Assembly: GCA_963921425.1 (NCBI GenBank) | Contig: OY992838.1 | Coordinates: forward strand, 11,470,001 to 11,534,000 | DNA from: Dryas octopetala | Taxonomy: Eukaryota > Streptophyta > Magnoliopsida > Rosales > Rosaceae | DNA length: 64,000 bases | Direction of reading: 5' to 3' | In this document: positions 17,923-30,315 of the stretch, piece after piece | Layout of the letters: the number at the start of each line of letters is the position of its first letter | How positions within the stretch are numbered: position 1 is the first letter of the stretch | The notes under the pieces: model-generated | The model's database searches: none | The model's input: only the letters and a program-made list of their open reading frames with translations | What the model was told of the DNA's origin: nothing | Position numbers and translations under genes: made by a program

Positions 17923-20555
17923 TCATCTTCTGGACATTTTGGCCCAAAGGTATACCAGAAAGAAGCAAATTAATGCGAAAATGACCACATGGATAACATG
18001 GTTTGAACCACTTTGGATGATGCTCTTGTTCAATCTCCTGACATTGTTCTTTACCCCTGCTTGACCTTTCATCAGATATATTTGCTGTAATGAACCAGAT
18101 AGAGATGTAGGTTTCAGAAAGCTGTACCATCTCCACAGAATCACACACAAAATTTAAAGGCAAACTGAAGAATCAATCCCAGAAAGTCATGTTCCCTGAA
18201 CTACAGACATGTGCCTCCAAGAAGACATCAATAATTAAGTGGCCGTTTAAAAACATTAAAATTATATTCTTGTTTGATCCCATTTCCACTCAAGTCTCTA
18301 TAGTTTAAACTGTCGCAAGCAAACCTTTATAGTATGGTTTTGTTTGCAATCATAAACAAAAGCTCAACTCAATCTACTTTTTTTACAAAGTGTTGGCGTG
18401 GCAACATGTTAGAGGGACTTAAGTGGAAATCAGGCCAAACTACAGGGACCAAAAGGCCCATGCTCATGCCTCCCACATGCTGCCACCTCAGCACTCCGTA
18501 GGAAAACTAGACAGATTTGAGGTTTTGTCCTTGATTGCAAACTAAGCCAAACTACAGAGGTGCAATTGCAATTTTTAAACTACAAGGTATAAAGTGGAAA
18601 TCGAGCCAAGATACTTCGACCAAAAATGCAATTTGGCCTTTTGTTTTAGTCAAAGAAAGAGGGGAAAGAGGGATGTGAGAGAGAGAGAGAGAGGAAAAAG
18701 ATAAGAGAGGTTCAAGAGATTAGGAAATAGATGCAAATATGTTCTAACATATAAAACAAGCTAAAAACACATCCTGTCTATTATTCATCATATTTTCCTC
18801 TTCATTTATTTTTTTAAAATAAAGAAGACAAGATAATAAAAACATTATCAAACGGGCCCTAAAGTTACCAATGTTCTTTCACAACATCCACAGATGCTTT
18901 AATTCCTGTTTCCTACCTCTCCAGCAACATGAATATTTATGCCATATGGTGCCTTAATTTTCTGTTTCCTACCTCTCCTTACATTTCCTTCTAGTTTGCA
19001 TGAGATAGCAAGATATATGTTTTATTCATCTACCATTTCAATTGGATTTCAAGCAGGTAAACAATAAATCATTTCACTACAGATAACACACATGTAAGTA
19101 TGCATTCCTGTGAATGCCTGCCTGTAAAAGAATTCATCCATCATACTGCTGTTAAATTTCATAATTACTGAGAAGTTTTTCACTTTCTTTCATTCCTCTA
19201 ACTCAAAATTTCAAAAGTATAGGTAGGGTCCTATATGATGGTAATAAGATTTTTGTCATGAGTCTCCACATCTGTGGAAGTCTTTACATGCTAAGTCATT
19301 GATCTTGAATTTTCCTCCCCCATCTCTTTTTTACTTTACAGGAACATGTTTAAAGCTTAAGTATACACCCATCACTCTTAACTTGTTGAATATAGAATGT
19401 CATATTAATCCATCCCATATAGATCAAAATAAAGTGAAATTATGCAACCAACGATGTTTAGAGTTGATAATATACCAGCTGATCGATAATGTTATTCTGA
19501 GATTTTGCTTCTGACTCTATCTCTTGAGCTACCTGCACCAAAATACATCAAGTAATAAGAGAACAAAATTAAAAGCTATCTGGAACTTTGTTGTAATCAA
19601 ATTTCTGAATATTACAAGGCATGATGCACCATAAAAAAGTTATATGATGAAATAAATCATTTTACGGGGGCAAAACCTGAAATTCCAAAAGCATTATGAT
19701 ATAGCGCAAGAAAAATCATACTTATTAGAAGCAAAATATTAAAGTGTGAGTCTGCAGACAAATAATATTGGAAAAAGTTTCAGCAACTAACTCCATTATA
19801 CATATATAACCAAGCCAAGAAATATGCAAACTCCCCCACCCCCTCCAACACCTGTTTCTCAAGTAAACCAATAAAAGATGAAACAACATCTGTCACATGG
19901 CATAGATACTTCAACAAGGGTGCCATATCAATACATTATGGTTACTTCTGGGACACTTCTGAGATAATGAAGACTAAAAATTCATATCAGAAACATATGG
20001 CTGGCGTAAAGCATTCTATCCCTAATAGGAACCAAGAGTGAAAGCACCAATTCTTCAGAAAAGGTTTTTTTTTTTGGCCATGCTTCATAAAAGGTTTAAG
20101 TATAATAAAACTTGGACCTGTGCTAAACCATTAAGTAAGCAACATACATGCACTGACCGATAGACCCAAGAGCACATCAACTCAATGTAAAAGCAATCCA
20201 AATATTTAATAATGATAAGACCAATCTATATAAATTAACAAATAACATTTTTAAATTGCACAAGCATAAATTCAATTAACCAATTAAAATACAAATATTA
20301 AAAGAAAAAGATCAGAGTGCATACGTTTCTCAATCTTCTCACTTTGGATCTGAGACCGGTGATCTCCTCATCCAAGTCGGCATGCACTGGATCAATCCTC
20401 ACTTGGATTTCATCTGAATTAGCCGCTGGTCTTGTGCTAAGACCCTCCCTGCACAACCAATCATTCATTAATTAACAAAATTAAACAAATAAAAACCCTA
20501 TTGTGTGTAATTAAGACCTTGATCTGTATGGAGCAGCATTGCCATAGGCTGCCAT
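17923..20555 (-). CDS. Bet1-like SNARE protein
   Basis: Minus-strand coding exons: 20555-20518, 20448-20325, 19532-19476 and 18084-17923 (38+124+57+162 nt), giving 126 aa with TGA stop. All junctions are GT-AG and in phase. The N-terminus (MAAYGNAAPYRSREGLSTRP) and acidic helix start (DPVHADLDEEITGL) are followed by a SNARE helix (about residues 35-95) and a C-terminal membrane anchor (about 102-120, VIFALICFFLVYLW) ending KMSRR. This is the layout of plant Bet1-like tail-anchored SNAREs (At4g14600/At1g29060 type), which act in ER-Golgi or Golgi vesicle fusion. A noncoding first exon is likely: a donor-like CAG|GTAAG occurs on the minus strand at about 21236-21243, with the promoter beyond 21290. 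The 3' UTR extends below 17923. Confidence 0.9.
18241..18640. mobile_element. Inverted-repeat element in an intron of the Bet1-like gene region
   Basis: The sequence resembles the elements at 2770-3175 and 32118-32520 (TCCCATTTCCACTCAAGT, GCTGCCACCTCAGCACTCCG, AGTGGAAATC near the right end). The outer ends pair loosely (GGCC near 18241, GGCC near 18637). It lies in the last intron of the Bet1-like SNARE, 18085-19475. Confidence 0.55.
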
Positions 20556-21696
20556 TAGAAACCCTAGAGTATGTGTTTGGTGGGCTGGCTTGGTCTAGCT
20601 TCTATACGCAACTGGCTTTTATTTCAAATTCAATTGGTGCTGATGTTTTCTTGATGATTGCCCACCTTTTGAATCTCCATATCTGACCATGATTGCATTG
20701 CAATTTTCAGACATTAACAAGCAAAGATTAAGACTAATCAAGTTCTTTTTTTAAATCATTTTTAAAAGCTAAAACAATGCCCATAAAGAGTACAACTCAA
20801 AATCACTTCAATGGATAAGAATAGTTCAATTTCTCGGAAAATTTTCTTTAAAGCTGCCGAATAAAAGAAAAATCAATAGATTACCAACTTGCAAATTCAA
20901 GTCAACAATCTCAACAATCATCATCTAAAAAAAACAAAAATTTTAGAAAATTGATAACCAGACTCTCCAAGCTATTGAAACCCAAATATACCCAATACAG
21001 TATTAAAAAAAAAAAAAACCAGTAATTGTTAGAAAATGGCTGTGAAATCGTCAACAAATTCAACACTAATTTCATGCATTTAAGTGATTAAAGGACATCA
21101 TTGTCAGCCTCCATGAGAGCCGATCCATTCAAACCCTAAACTCATAATCAAAGTCTCGAAAAGAACCTAAACCCCCGATTTCAAAGAGCAATGAAATGAA
21201 GCATGAAAATCTGTGAAGAATGAGACAGATTTCTTACCTGTTCTGTGCCGAGTGCGAGAGTCGGAGATGGAGAGCAAGCAAAGAGAAATTTAGGAATGAC
21301 AAATTTAGCGTAAATCCCAAATATGCCCTCTCTTAAAACAAGTTGGAAAGAAAGAACTTTTTATTATAAGAAGGATAAAATAGTAAAACAAAACAATCAG
21401 TTAAAATAAATAAATTAACAAAAAAAAGTGTTGCAATATGCACACCCCATTTCCTCTCCCTACACACCCCTCCATTGCTTAATTTGTGAATTGACACAAA
21501 ATAAAAAGATAACCCATATTTTTTGAAAAAAAAAAAAAAAAAAATCTTTTTACACACTCCAAAACCCCAACCACAACCTTTGAGGCACCCTATCCTCCTA
21601 TAAACCCTATTTCTTCATCTTTCATTCACTAAACCTTAAACATTCTCTCTTTGTTCTATATAGGTAATAATATTATAAAAAAACATATTAGTTTTG

Positions 21697-22508
21697 ATGA
21701 ATGGAACCTCCATTCGTTCCTTTTCGTCTTCAGATGAGGTATGATAGTAAATTTTTGTTTTTTTTTTTTTTTTAATTTCGTGTTCTTCCATTTTTTGTGG
21801 CAGTTTGTTCGGCAAATCAATGTCGAACGGTTCTAAACAGTGCGACAGGTGCCAACCAAACATGAGCAAATCATTTGGTAGATCATCATCGAATGAAAAT
21901 TACAAATAAATATAAAAAAGGATCATTCAACGACTACCCACCGAATACCATTCATACCATTCGACAGACATCTATCAAATAGTTTACTTATGTTGGACAG
22001 CAAGCCACCGAATGAAATTCTGATATTTGTGTAGACGTGATCCCATTTGACAGGCATCTGCCAAATATTATTGTATTTGTTCGGCAAGCATAATGTTACT
22101 GCATTAGTTCGGCAGATGGCTGCCGAACAGAGTCATTTTGTTTGGCTACCCTCTGCCAAATACAGGGTCTAACCACATTTTCATGTTTTATGTGTAGAGC
22201 AAGCAGTATGGTGATTCTTCTACTCGAAACAGCGATGTTGGGGCCTATACTGGGGCCAAGGTAGGGACTGAATACTCACGTGACTATACTAATGAATTCA
22301 CAACAGACAAGGTATCCATTTGTTAATTTGAAAAGGATGTTGTACATAGCGGTAGTTGATATGTGAATAATATAAATTTTATGTATAGATATTTTATTCG
22401 AGAGAAGAATTTATTAATTGGGCACGTGCACAAGGAAAGAGGAACAACATAATCATTGTCATTACGAGGTTTAATGTCGCAGGGGTGGATCGATCTCCAC
22501 GGGATTGA
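21697..22508 (+). CDS. Short MULE-type transposase N-terminal ORF, 91 aa
   Basis: Exons 21697-21738, 22198-22311 and 22389-22508 join in phase 0 at both introns (donors GTATGA and GTATCC, acceptors GTGTAG and TATAG) and give 91 aa with TGA. Exon 1 is MNGTSIRSFSSSDE. Exon 2 is Ser/Thr/Tyr rich (GDSSTRNSDVGAYTG). Exon 3 reads FYSREEFINWARAQGKRNN followed by IIIVITR, matching the F-x-S-R-E-x-hydrophobic-x-x-W pattern at the start of many plant MULE transposases. The protein stops right after this domain, so it is either truncated or a decoy/accessory ORF. No catalytic DDE region is present. Confidence 0.45.
21807..22165. repeat. Array of about nine short imperfect palindromes, left cluster
   Basis: A roughly 22-bp motif with ends TTCGGCA and TGCCGAA recurs about every 25-50 bp. 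The best copy, TTCGGCAGATGGCTGCCGAA at about 22107, has perfect 8-bp arms and a 4-bp centre. Others are weaker: TTCGGCAAATCAATGTCGAA near 21808, TTGACAGGCATCTGCCAAAT near 22048, TTTGGCTACCCTCTGCCAAA near 22140. It lies in the first intron of the 91-aa ORF. Confidence 0.75.
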
Positions 22509-23394
22509 TCCCAACTTCAGTCTCTTTAGTCCTTAATTTTTAATTTAAATCATCAAATTTAAGAAATATGATGATAAATCAACCTCAAATCAAATTTCAT
22601 TAAATGTTTCCTTCCTCAAATGTACTTTTAAAAAGAAGGCAAATTCAACTTAATTATAGGATGATTAAGCAATAAATAAATAAAAGGACACAAAAAAGCA
22701 AAAATAATGATCAGCACATCAATTCTTATAACTATATATATGTTTCATCATTCATCAATCATGTGGCCATTGTTATAACAATACAAAGTTTACATCAATT
22801 TGCCCCAAGTGGACACCAAGGTTCTTCAATTTAAAAACCCGAACAATTGCCAATGTATCTCAACAAGTTTATATCCTCAGTTGATATTATCGATCTTTAG
22901 GCTTCATAGGTTTATGTTATCTAGTTCACCTTGTTCATGCGCAAACCCAAGCTCTTACACAGAGACATAATCTTGGTCTTGCTTCTGTGGTAATCAGTTG
23001 GGACCACAACAACTCAAGTACATGGTTGTCCTCAAAGACTCCTCTGACTTTAGCTTTTCATATTTGATCACTTTATTGAAGAGAGGAGAAGAAAGCTTGT
23101 TGGCATGAGAAATGACCTTACTTGGTTCTTGGCTTGTTGGTGCATGGATCTTATAACAAAGTTTCATCTGTAGATCCCTTGGTCCTTCAACGCTTGCATC
23201 CACATTCAATGATCTAAGTTCGGATTATTCCCCTATGGACGAAGATGAAGCATGTTTTCCTTTTTTACTCAAACCTGCATTTTAAAACATGAAAATGACA
23301 ATTGCATCAACAAATATATGATTTTTTCAAAATCATAAAAAAAAAAAAAAAAAACAGTGTAGATGGTTCAACAGAAAGCCACCAAACCATATGA

Positions 23395-23545
23395 ATACGT
23401 TCGGAAGGTACCTACCGAACTACATTTTTTGTTTTAAAAAAATTTGATTTCGTTCGATAATGTTCTGTCGAACCATCCTAGTTCTATTCGGCAGATTGCT
23501 GCTAAATGAATCCAATTGGTTCAGTACATCAGTGCAAAACGAACC
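23395..23545. repeat. Short imperfect palindromes, right cluster
   Basis: The same motif type as at 21807-22165 occurs about four more times: GTTCGG...CCGAAC near 23399, TTCGATAATGTTCTGTCGAA near 23451, TTCGGCAGATTGCTGCTAAA near 23490, and a degenerate copy near 23519. It sits toward the opposite end of the same putative element, giving a subterminal distribution on both sides. Confidence 0.7.
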
Positions 23546-24460
23546 GCAAAAATGGTAACCCCTCAACCCGAAATTTTACTCTTAAACCCTAAACATCCGC
23601 ACTCCAAATCATCTCAAACAGACAACAAAGGTGTAGATATGGGTTAAACAATTGAAATTAGATAAGATACCTTAGATTTACATTTGCATCCAAAAACTTT
23701 AGGTTAGGGCATACCTCAAAGTTGCAGCAATGGCTATGGTTTGTGGGAGAGAAAAGGTTGCAGCAAGTTTGGCGTCTGGTGACCTCGACGGCGGAAGCTC
23801 CGACTTCTTTGATGGCGACGAAAGGTCATGAGTGGCGAAGTGAGCTGTGAGTCACAACTTTGCTGATGGTGGTTTAGATGTACGTTGAGGGGGTGTGTAG
23901 TGTTTAGAAGTGTTAGGTGTGTGTGTAGTGAGAAAGTTTGGTGAAAAGAATAAAATAGGGGTATTTTGGTAAAGTGGGGTGTGTTATGAGAAATTACAAA
24001 TTTTAAAAGTTGGAGGGGTGTGTAGTCGACTTCATACAGTGCGCTGGTTAGCTTTTCACGGACTAGTTGTACCTACCGTTTCTTTTTTAGGGTCAATATC
24101 ATCAATGCAGTTCATCCAATAATAAACCTAATCCGAATCATAGAGCTATGACGCAATCAAATGATCTGTTTATTAATTGAACTAATCAAATGAGTTATAA
24201 TATTATAGATTTAATTAATTACTCAAGTCGACTACACGATTCAATCACCAAATTAATTACGTATTGACTTAATTAGTTGAATATCCGTATATATCAATCT
24301 AATGCAAACACAATAATTTTGTAAACCCGAATTGTCACCCCTAGAATGAAACATGAACAGTGACATAATATGCTTAATTTTGTCATACATATAAATTTAA
24401 GAGTTGAATTAGGAGAAATTGGACATTAAAGACGGTCAGCGTGTCTAATCAATACATATA

Positions 24461-25347
24461 GTCCTATATATGACAAAAAACCTCTCAACTGTGGAACTCT
24501 CTCCTCTCAAACACAATTCGATCTCTCAGCCTTTGTTCCAAGGGGGAGGGGGCGCTGCCCCTGGTACCTCTGCCGGGCCGCTCCTCTCCCTCATGCCTCT
24601 CCTTCTCCCTCCCCTTCCTCCTCCTCTCCTTCTCCCTCTCCCTCCCCCTCCCAAATTTCCATCTATTTTTTGTTCTTGAGATCTGCTCCACCCTCTTTGT
24701 GGTTCTTGTTTCACCCTCTTATGGTGACTTTTGTTTCACCCTCTTTGTGGTGATTTTGCTTGAGCCATATGTGCAGATCGGAAGTTCTCTTCTCTCTTTG
24801 CTCTCGATCTCAATTTCTCTTTGCCAAGCATCGGGCATCCGCTAATTCCTCATGTTCTTGACTCCTAGCCTAGCCCCTTATATTCGTCAGATTCGAGACT
24901 ACTCTTTGATCTTAGACAATTTTTTTTGGATCATGGTTGTCGCAAAGTGATCATGTACCCTTCTGCATGGGTGGTCGCTACACCATTGGAAGATGTGCGC
25001 TTCGTCTCTGGTGTTCGTACCTCCATCTTCCCCCATTTTGGTGTTTCTCTAGCTCTTTTGGTGGCTGTGGTGTCTGCTCGATGCCGATGTGATGATATAT
25101 TGGGGCTTTTGTGGGTTGTTCTCCCTTCCACCTCACGGTGGCTATCTTCCTCCGATCTATGGCGGCGGCGTGGTCCTCTCTAATCACCCCTTGCGCTTAA
25201 GGTTTGGTCTTTTGTTTAGATGAGTCTATTTGTTTGGGCTTTTCATTAATTGTTTGTTTTGTTTTGGGCCTCTGGGCTCTTGCTTTGTACTTTGTTTGCC
25301 TATTGGGCTTTTTTAATGCATGACATTTTCGACCCAAAAAAAAAAAA
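24461..25347 (+). mobile_element. Poly(A)-tailed retroelement-like insertion
   Basis: A segment markedly richer in C and G than its surroundings starts with CTCTCAACTGTGG and a CTCC/CCTCCTC-rich stretch and ends in GGGCTTTTTTAATGCATGAC followed by an A13 run. ACATATA occurs just before (24454-24460) and just after (25348-25354), a possible target duplication. There is no reverse transcriptase, and the frames open inside it (such as 24926-25183) have no recognisable domain. A 5'-region LINE fragment or retroposed transcript is possible. Confidence 0.4.
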
Positions 25348-25359
25348 ACATATATTCCT

Positions 25360-28300
25360 CTTCTCGTTTGGCATGTGAGGTGCAACGTCCCTGTAATAAT
25401 CATTATTCATCACATTTTTGTAGATAGTTCCAAAAATTTGTGAGAAAAAAAAAATTAGCTTTTTGGTACTAAATTCGATTAGTGAAAGGTCTGATGCTTT
25501 CCTTTCTAATTTCTAATTCACTTTCCTTAATCCGCTCATCTTTTCTCTTGTATTTCCGAATTTGATCCAAAAGTCTTCATGTTTTGCAGGTTTTTGAGCT
25601 AAGATTGGTTCATAGAAGCTTCAAATTCCAATTTTTTTCATAAAGGTATAACCTTTGTTATTACTTACTCTGTTTCTGTTGTTTGGCTTCAACGAATTAA
25701 ATAAAGAGAAAACGTAAACTCAATCTGTTTGGCTAGGAGCACTTGATCTTGATGTGGTGTCCCAACGTTTTCAAATTGAAACCTATAGAACATGTACATT
25801 CATTTCTATTTCATTTTCCATAAAAAGTAAATTGACTTTTTTGAGGACGTGGGCTTCTATTTTCGAAGACTGATTTTTGAACTTGGGGTTGAATTAAAAA
25901 TGAGTTCCAATGCTTCTTTCTGAAATTCTGAATCCATATTCTGCATTCCACTGAAAAGTTTTACATAAAAATGAAAATGAGTTTTAAATTAGAAAAATAA
26001 AATACAGTTTAATTTCCTCATTTTTAAGGTTTCATTGAGGTTTCCAAACATTCACTCTCTGCAAACCCAAATTTCACCCTCAAAGTTTAAGCTAAAAAAA
26101 CTTTGTAAATTTATCTTTGCATTTCTTTTCACAGGAAGAGTAACAAATTTGAGGCTACCTGCTCTAAAATATATAATAAACAAGAATTAAGTTTGTGCTA
26201 TTTTACAAGATTTTATTAAACAATTGTTGGGCTTGAGCTAATTAAATTCCAATGATCAATGCACGAAACGATTACAAATGTTGCCAGCATCATGATTTTA
26301 GTAGATAAAGTTCTTTAGCGAAATTAGTAAGATAACGGATCAAGTCTCCACAATGTATGTATTTCATCTTTTCATTTTTATGGCCTCTACATATAACAAG
26401 TACCAACTTTACCACTTTGGGTTTCTTTTTTCTTAATTTTTTTTTATAAAAGGGCTGGCCAAAGGCCCAACAACAGAAAACCCACTAGCCTGCTACGAGT
26501 CTGAAAATTTTAATATATACATAGGTCTGATTTGTTCATTCAGAAAATGGAATTTGTACTTTGACTTTTGTATTTACTGTTTTTATTTAGAAAAAAAGTT
26601 ATATTGTGTTTTCTTCTTCTCAATTTTTTTTTTTTTTTGGGGTTTGCACATTCTATCATTGGGTTGGGGCATGATAAACTCCCTTCCTTAGGAGTTTTCT
26701 TGAGGGCCTTAAATAGTTTTCTTTGACGAGCAGGATCTAGTGGTTGAGTTTCACTGTAGTCAATCATGTGAAATCTAATGTATATTTACCAAGATGTCTA
26801 TACATCTAATAAATATATAACAAAAAATTCATTCATTAATGTTGATGTACAAATTTCGTTAAGTCATCAACCTAGCCTCAGACCTCCACGTCAAGGCCTT
26901 CGTTGATCACCTCATCACTCTCTTCTACTCTGCACACTAAAACAAAGAATACTAAACTAGCGTAAGGGGGGCACCAGTTTGGTACCAGCCAAGGACCCTC
27001 CAACGCTCAAGCCAATAATCACACCATCAAAGTAATTTAGAGAGCTAGGGTTGCATATCATACATGAGCGCTCGTAACCATGGGTGCTAACTCATGGTCC
27101 ATCACATGCTACTAACCCGTGTCTAAGCCAAGACTAGCCTAGCCTCGCTTCTCTTGGTCACCAAGCCTTATTAGCCTTGGCCCATTGATCACCAAGCCCA
27201 CATTTAGGCCTTGGTCCCTTGGGTCTCGAGCCCATGTTTGGGCCTCGTTCCATCCATTAGACCTTTCGCGTCTATGAACGTGTTTCTAATCTCATGAGCC
27301 TTTTTCTTAGCCCATGTCTAGGCAAACAACGATCCCAAGACTCGTCGTTTCCATTTCTACGACACGTAGTTCTACTTGATCAATATGGGTATCAACAATT
27401 AACATGAGAAAGAAGGATGTACTTCAAATTAATCAAAGAGTGTGATCACCATATTTTTCTTAAGAGTCATAGACTTCAAACTAGTCAAATACAGACAAAA
27501 AACTTGTAGTTAGTCATGTGTTCCTTCAAACCCATCAATAAGGACCAAAACAATTATGGGTCTTGGCTTCTTCTTTGGAGATGAAAACCAACACACACTT
27601 CTTCTTGTCACAAAACTTGTGTAAAATATCATGGTGGATCTTCTGGGCGTGCCCTTCAAAGCTGCCTTGTTCGCAAACCGATCCCCACATGCCCAAGGAA
27701 ATCTCTCCACAAGGTGATGTGGCGTATGATTAAACACTTTATGACGTGACAAGTAGATATGGGACGAGAATTCTACATTGCATGTTTTGCATTTTTTAAT
27801 TTCATTTTTGCATTTGAAATTAAAAAAAAAAATGTATCAAGGAAACAGATAAACACAAACGATGAGAGAAAACGATAACAATGTAATTAACCTTTTATAA
27901 AATATAAAAAAGAAAAAGAAAAAAGATCAAAATATAAAGGATTAATAAATAAATAAATTTATATATGCTTAGAAAAAAAAAAAAAAAAGAGATAAAATCA
28001 CAGTGAGAAAATGAACCCAATATTCCCTCCTAGTCTTTGGCATAGTTTGCACCCCAAATATTCCCTCTTACTACCAGTTAGACGATGGTTGCGACCAGAT
28101 ATTCAAACCGACAAATCAAACCACCAATGGTACGTTTTGTTTTCAAGTCGTGATTTGATTTGTTTTTTTTTTTTTTTTTGTAATTTATGTATTTAATTTA
28201 CTTATATTTAGGTTTTATTTTCAAGTACCATTTCATGTCGAAAACATAATCACTTGAACAATAAATTGGTTTTCTAGGTGAAAATTAATGAATAAGACAA

Positions 28301-29630
28301 TTCATCAGAAAGGAAAAATGAGAATAATTAACTGTTCACTAATTTTTAGCTAAGGTTGGTCAAAAGTGAGTTTTGGTCCGTTTGGATGTGAGTGTACGGA
28401 GCGTGCCACTATTAGGCCTCAAACTAGACCACAATAGAAATTGGGATGGTGTTGTTGGGGTTTTGCGCCTAAATATGAATTCCAATCTAAACGATTGTGT
28501 GGCCAAGCTAGGAACCACTTTTGGCCTAGATTCTTTTCTGGCCTTAGGGACAAGACTTTAGTCAGAATCGAAATTTGAGTTGCGTCTTGGCCTCCTTAGA
28601 ATAGTGTTGTTGAATTTATGAATTCAATGATGAAATTGGCTAAAAAGATAAAAGAAACTATGGACGATAAAATTATAATGAAACTCAACACTATTATTGT
28701 CAACCAAATCAACTTCAATATTAAAAAGAACAATGAACAAAATAAACATTTATGTATTAAGCAAAGAACTTGAACAAGAATTAAAATAAAAACAATCCAA
28801 TTGCATGAAACTAAAGTGCATAAAATAAATCGATACCACAATCCTTGTGAAGAGAATGGCAGAGCTACAAATCTAATGATCTTGAGACTAAAGTTATGAG
28901 AAACCTAAAAGCACCTCGAACGGTAGCAATTAAAAAGAAATTTAAAGCAAAAGAACTTTGAGAGATTCTTGAGACTTCATAATTTAGGTGTATTGGATGC
29001 TGAATGTGTCCCATTCTCTTCTCTCGAATGCATTCATTTATAAAGGTGCTATGATACAACCTTAAATAATGGGCCATTTCCTGGCCTGAAATCATCTTCC
29101 TTCTCCTAGTAGGACTCGAACTTCTGAGATTTCTTCTTGGCGGCCTAGTTTTGTCATTGATGAAGATTGAAATTCTTTTCACAGTAGGAGCCCTTGCTTG
29201 ATCGTATTGAGTCCTTGTCCATCTAGGTGACTTGTCTGCAAAACTTTCCGAATTCTTTCCAAATGTGGACTCTAAAAGGATCTTGGATCTAATCTCATCA
29301 TTAATGAGGATATAAATTCTTTCCAAAGTTGAACTCATTGCTTGACTCGGCTTCCTAGTGATTTTGAACTCATTTTTCGGAGTTGGTTGTGTGAATGGGC
29401 CGCATAAATCTCTACCTGCCCCTTTACGGGCTCATCCATTTTATAGTCCCGTTGTTGGCCTTACAAACTTCCTTTGGGTCGTGGGCCATATTAATTGGCT
29501 AGTAGTCTTAAACAATTATTGGCTATTGAACCACAATTTAAAGAGGAGTGGGTTAAAACACCTATTGGCTCCAAAGTAAGTTGGCCACCAAACAAGGGTA
29601 TCCGGGTTAAGAAAATTTCCTTGGCCACTA
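25360..29630. other. Long intergenic stretch without a supported gene
   Basis: Nothing convincing was found. 26880-27360 has repeated words (CCAAGCC, GGCCTTGG, AGGCCTTGGTCCC) suggesting LTR-type or other old repeat sequence. An open minus-strand frame at 28865-29338 contains an internal duplication (ATTTATATCCTCATTAATGA and its diverged copy) but no recognisable domain or intron-exon structure, and is not called as a gene. Several A or T runs occur (27823, 27972, 28160). Confidence 0.5.
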
Positions 29631-29633
29631 CTC

Positions 29634-29780
29634 GGAAATGGCCAAGAATGAAGAAATGGTCAACATAACAAATGACCAATATGAGAAATGACCAACATAA
29701 GAAATGACCAATATAAGAAATGATCAACATGAAAAATGGCCAATATGAGAAATAACCAACATAAGAAATGACCAATAATA
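29634..29780. repeat. Minisatellite, 15-16 bp unit
   Basis: Units of the form AGAAATGACCAACAT / AAGAAATGACCAATAT repeat about nine times with small substitutions (ATGGCC, ATAACC). The translation on the minus strand gives ILVISYVGYFSYWPFF-type periodicity, which is a repeat artefact. Confidence 0.85.
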
Positions 29781-30315
29781 ACCCAAGTGTTATTTTTGGG
29801 TACAAACATTAATCAACTTGGGTTGAACAATAACAAAAAAGAATATGCAAGTCAAACTGAGTGGAACCATAAATTTGAACTGCCAAAAAGAAAGATAGAG
29901 AAAAATCCAAGATCGAATGAACAAACCTTGAAAAAAGACGACAAAAACAAGTAGACTTGAAAAAAGACGTCAAAAAAACATAGGCTTGAAAAAATGAAGA
30001 AGGCTTATGAAACTCCCACACTAATTTTGTTTCTTAATTCAAAGTTTAAGCAAAAATAATATTACAATATCTTTTAGTAAATGATAATTAACGTATAAAG
30101 TTAGGAATTATTAATTATTTTATGCACAATACCAAAAAATCAGTAGCAAGGGCAGATTTAGGTTATTTATCTCATGTGAGAGTGGTACATTGCAAAGTAG
30201 TAGGATTTTGGCTGCTTGTCTTTTTCACTTTTTTTAGTTATTGTTTTATTTGGCCTAAACTGAAAGATCGTGAAACTATAAGGATTTGTAGGTGTAGTTT
30301 GGCCTTATTTCTATG

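Larger units (their letters stand above)
21460..24025. mobile_element. MULE-like element with 15-bp terminal inverted repeats
   Basis: CTACACACCCCTCCA at 21460-21474 is repeated in reverse orientation at 24011-24025; further related ACACCCC words lie just outside and inside each end. The interior holds a short three-exon ORF resembling the N-terminal region of plant Mutator-like transposases, an array of palindromic motifs on both sides, and no transposase core. A target duplication was not identified. Non-autonomous or internally deleted status is inferred. Confidence 0.5.

Noticed and set aside
22994-23209. 71-aa minus-strand ORF inside the MULE-like element
   Set aside because: The sequence looks protein-like, but no family, intron structure or start context supports it, and an in-frame stop lies just upstream.
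24485-24714. Arg/Gly/Glu-rich ORFs opposite a CT-rich stretch
   Set aside because: Low-complexity composition explains them, and neither strand shows a domain.
27510-27752. 80-aa minus-strand ORF
   Set aside because: No recognised motif and no supporting neighbouring exons; likely old repeat sequence.
28865-29338. 157-aa minus-strand ORF
   Set aside because: It contains an internal DNA duplication, has no recognisable domain and lies in repeat-like sequence. The length alone is not enough.
29634-29780. Possible CRISPR-like array
   Set aside because: Units are contiguous without spacers, and this is eukaryotic DNA; it is a minisatellite.
29491-29805. 104-aa hydrophobic minus-strand ORF resembling a membrane protein
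   Set aside because: The apparent membrane repeats come from the 15-16 bp minisatellite.
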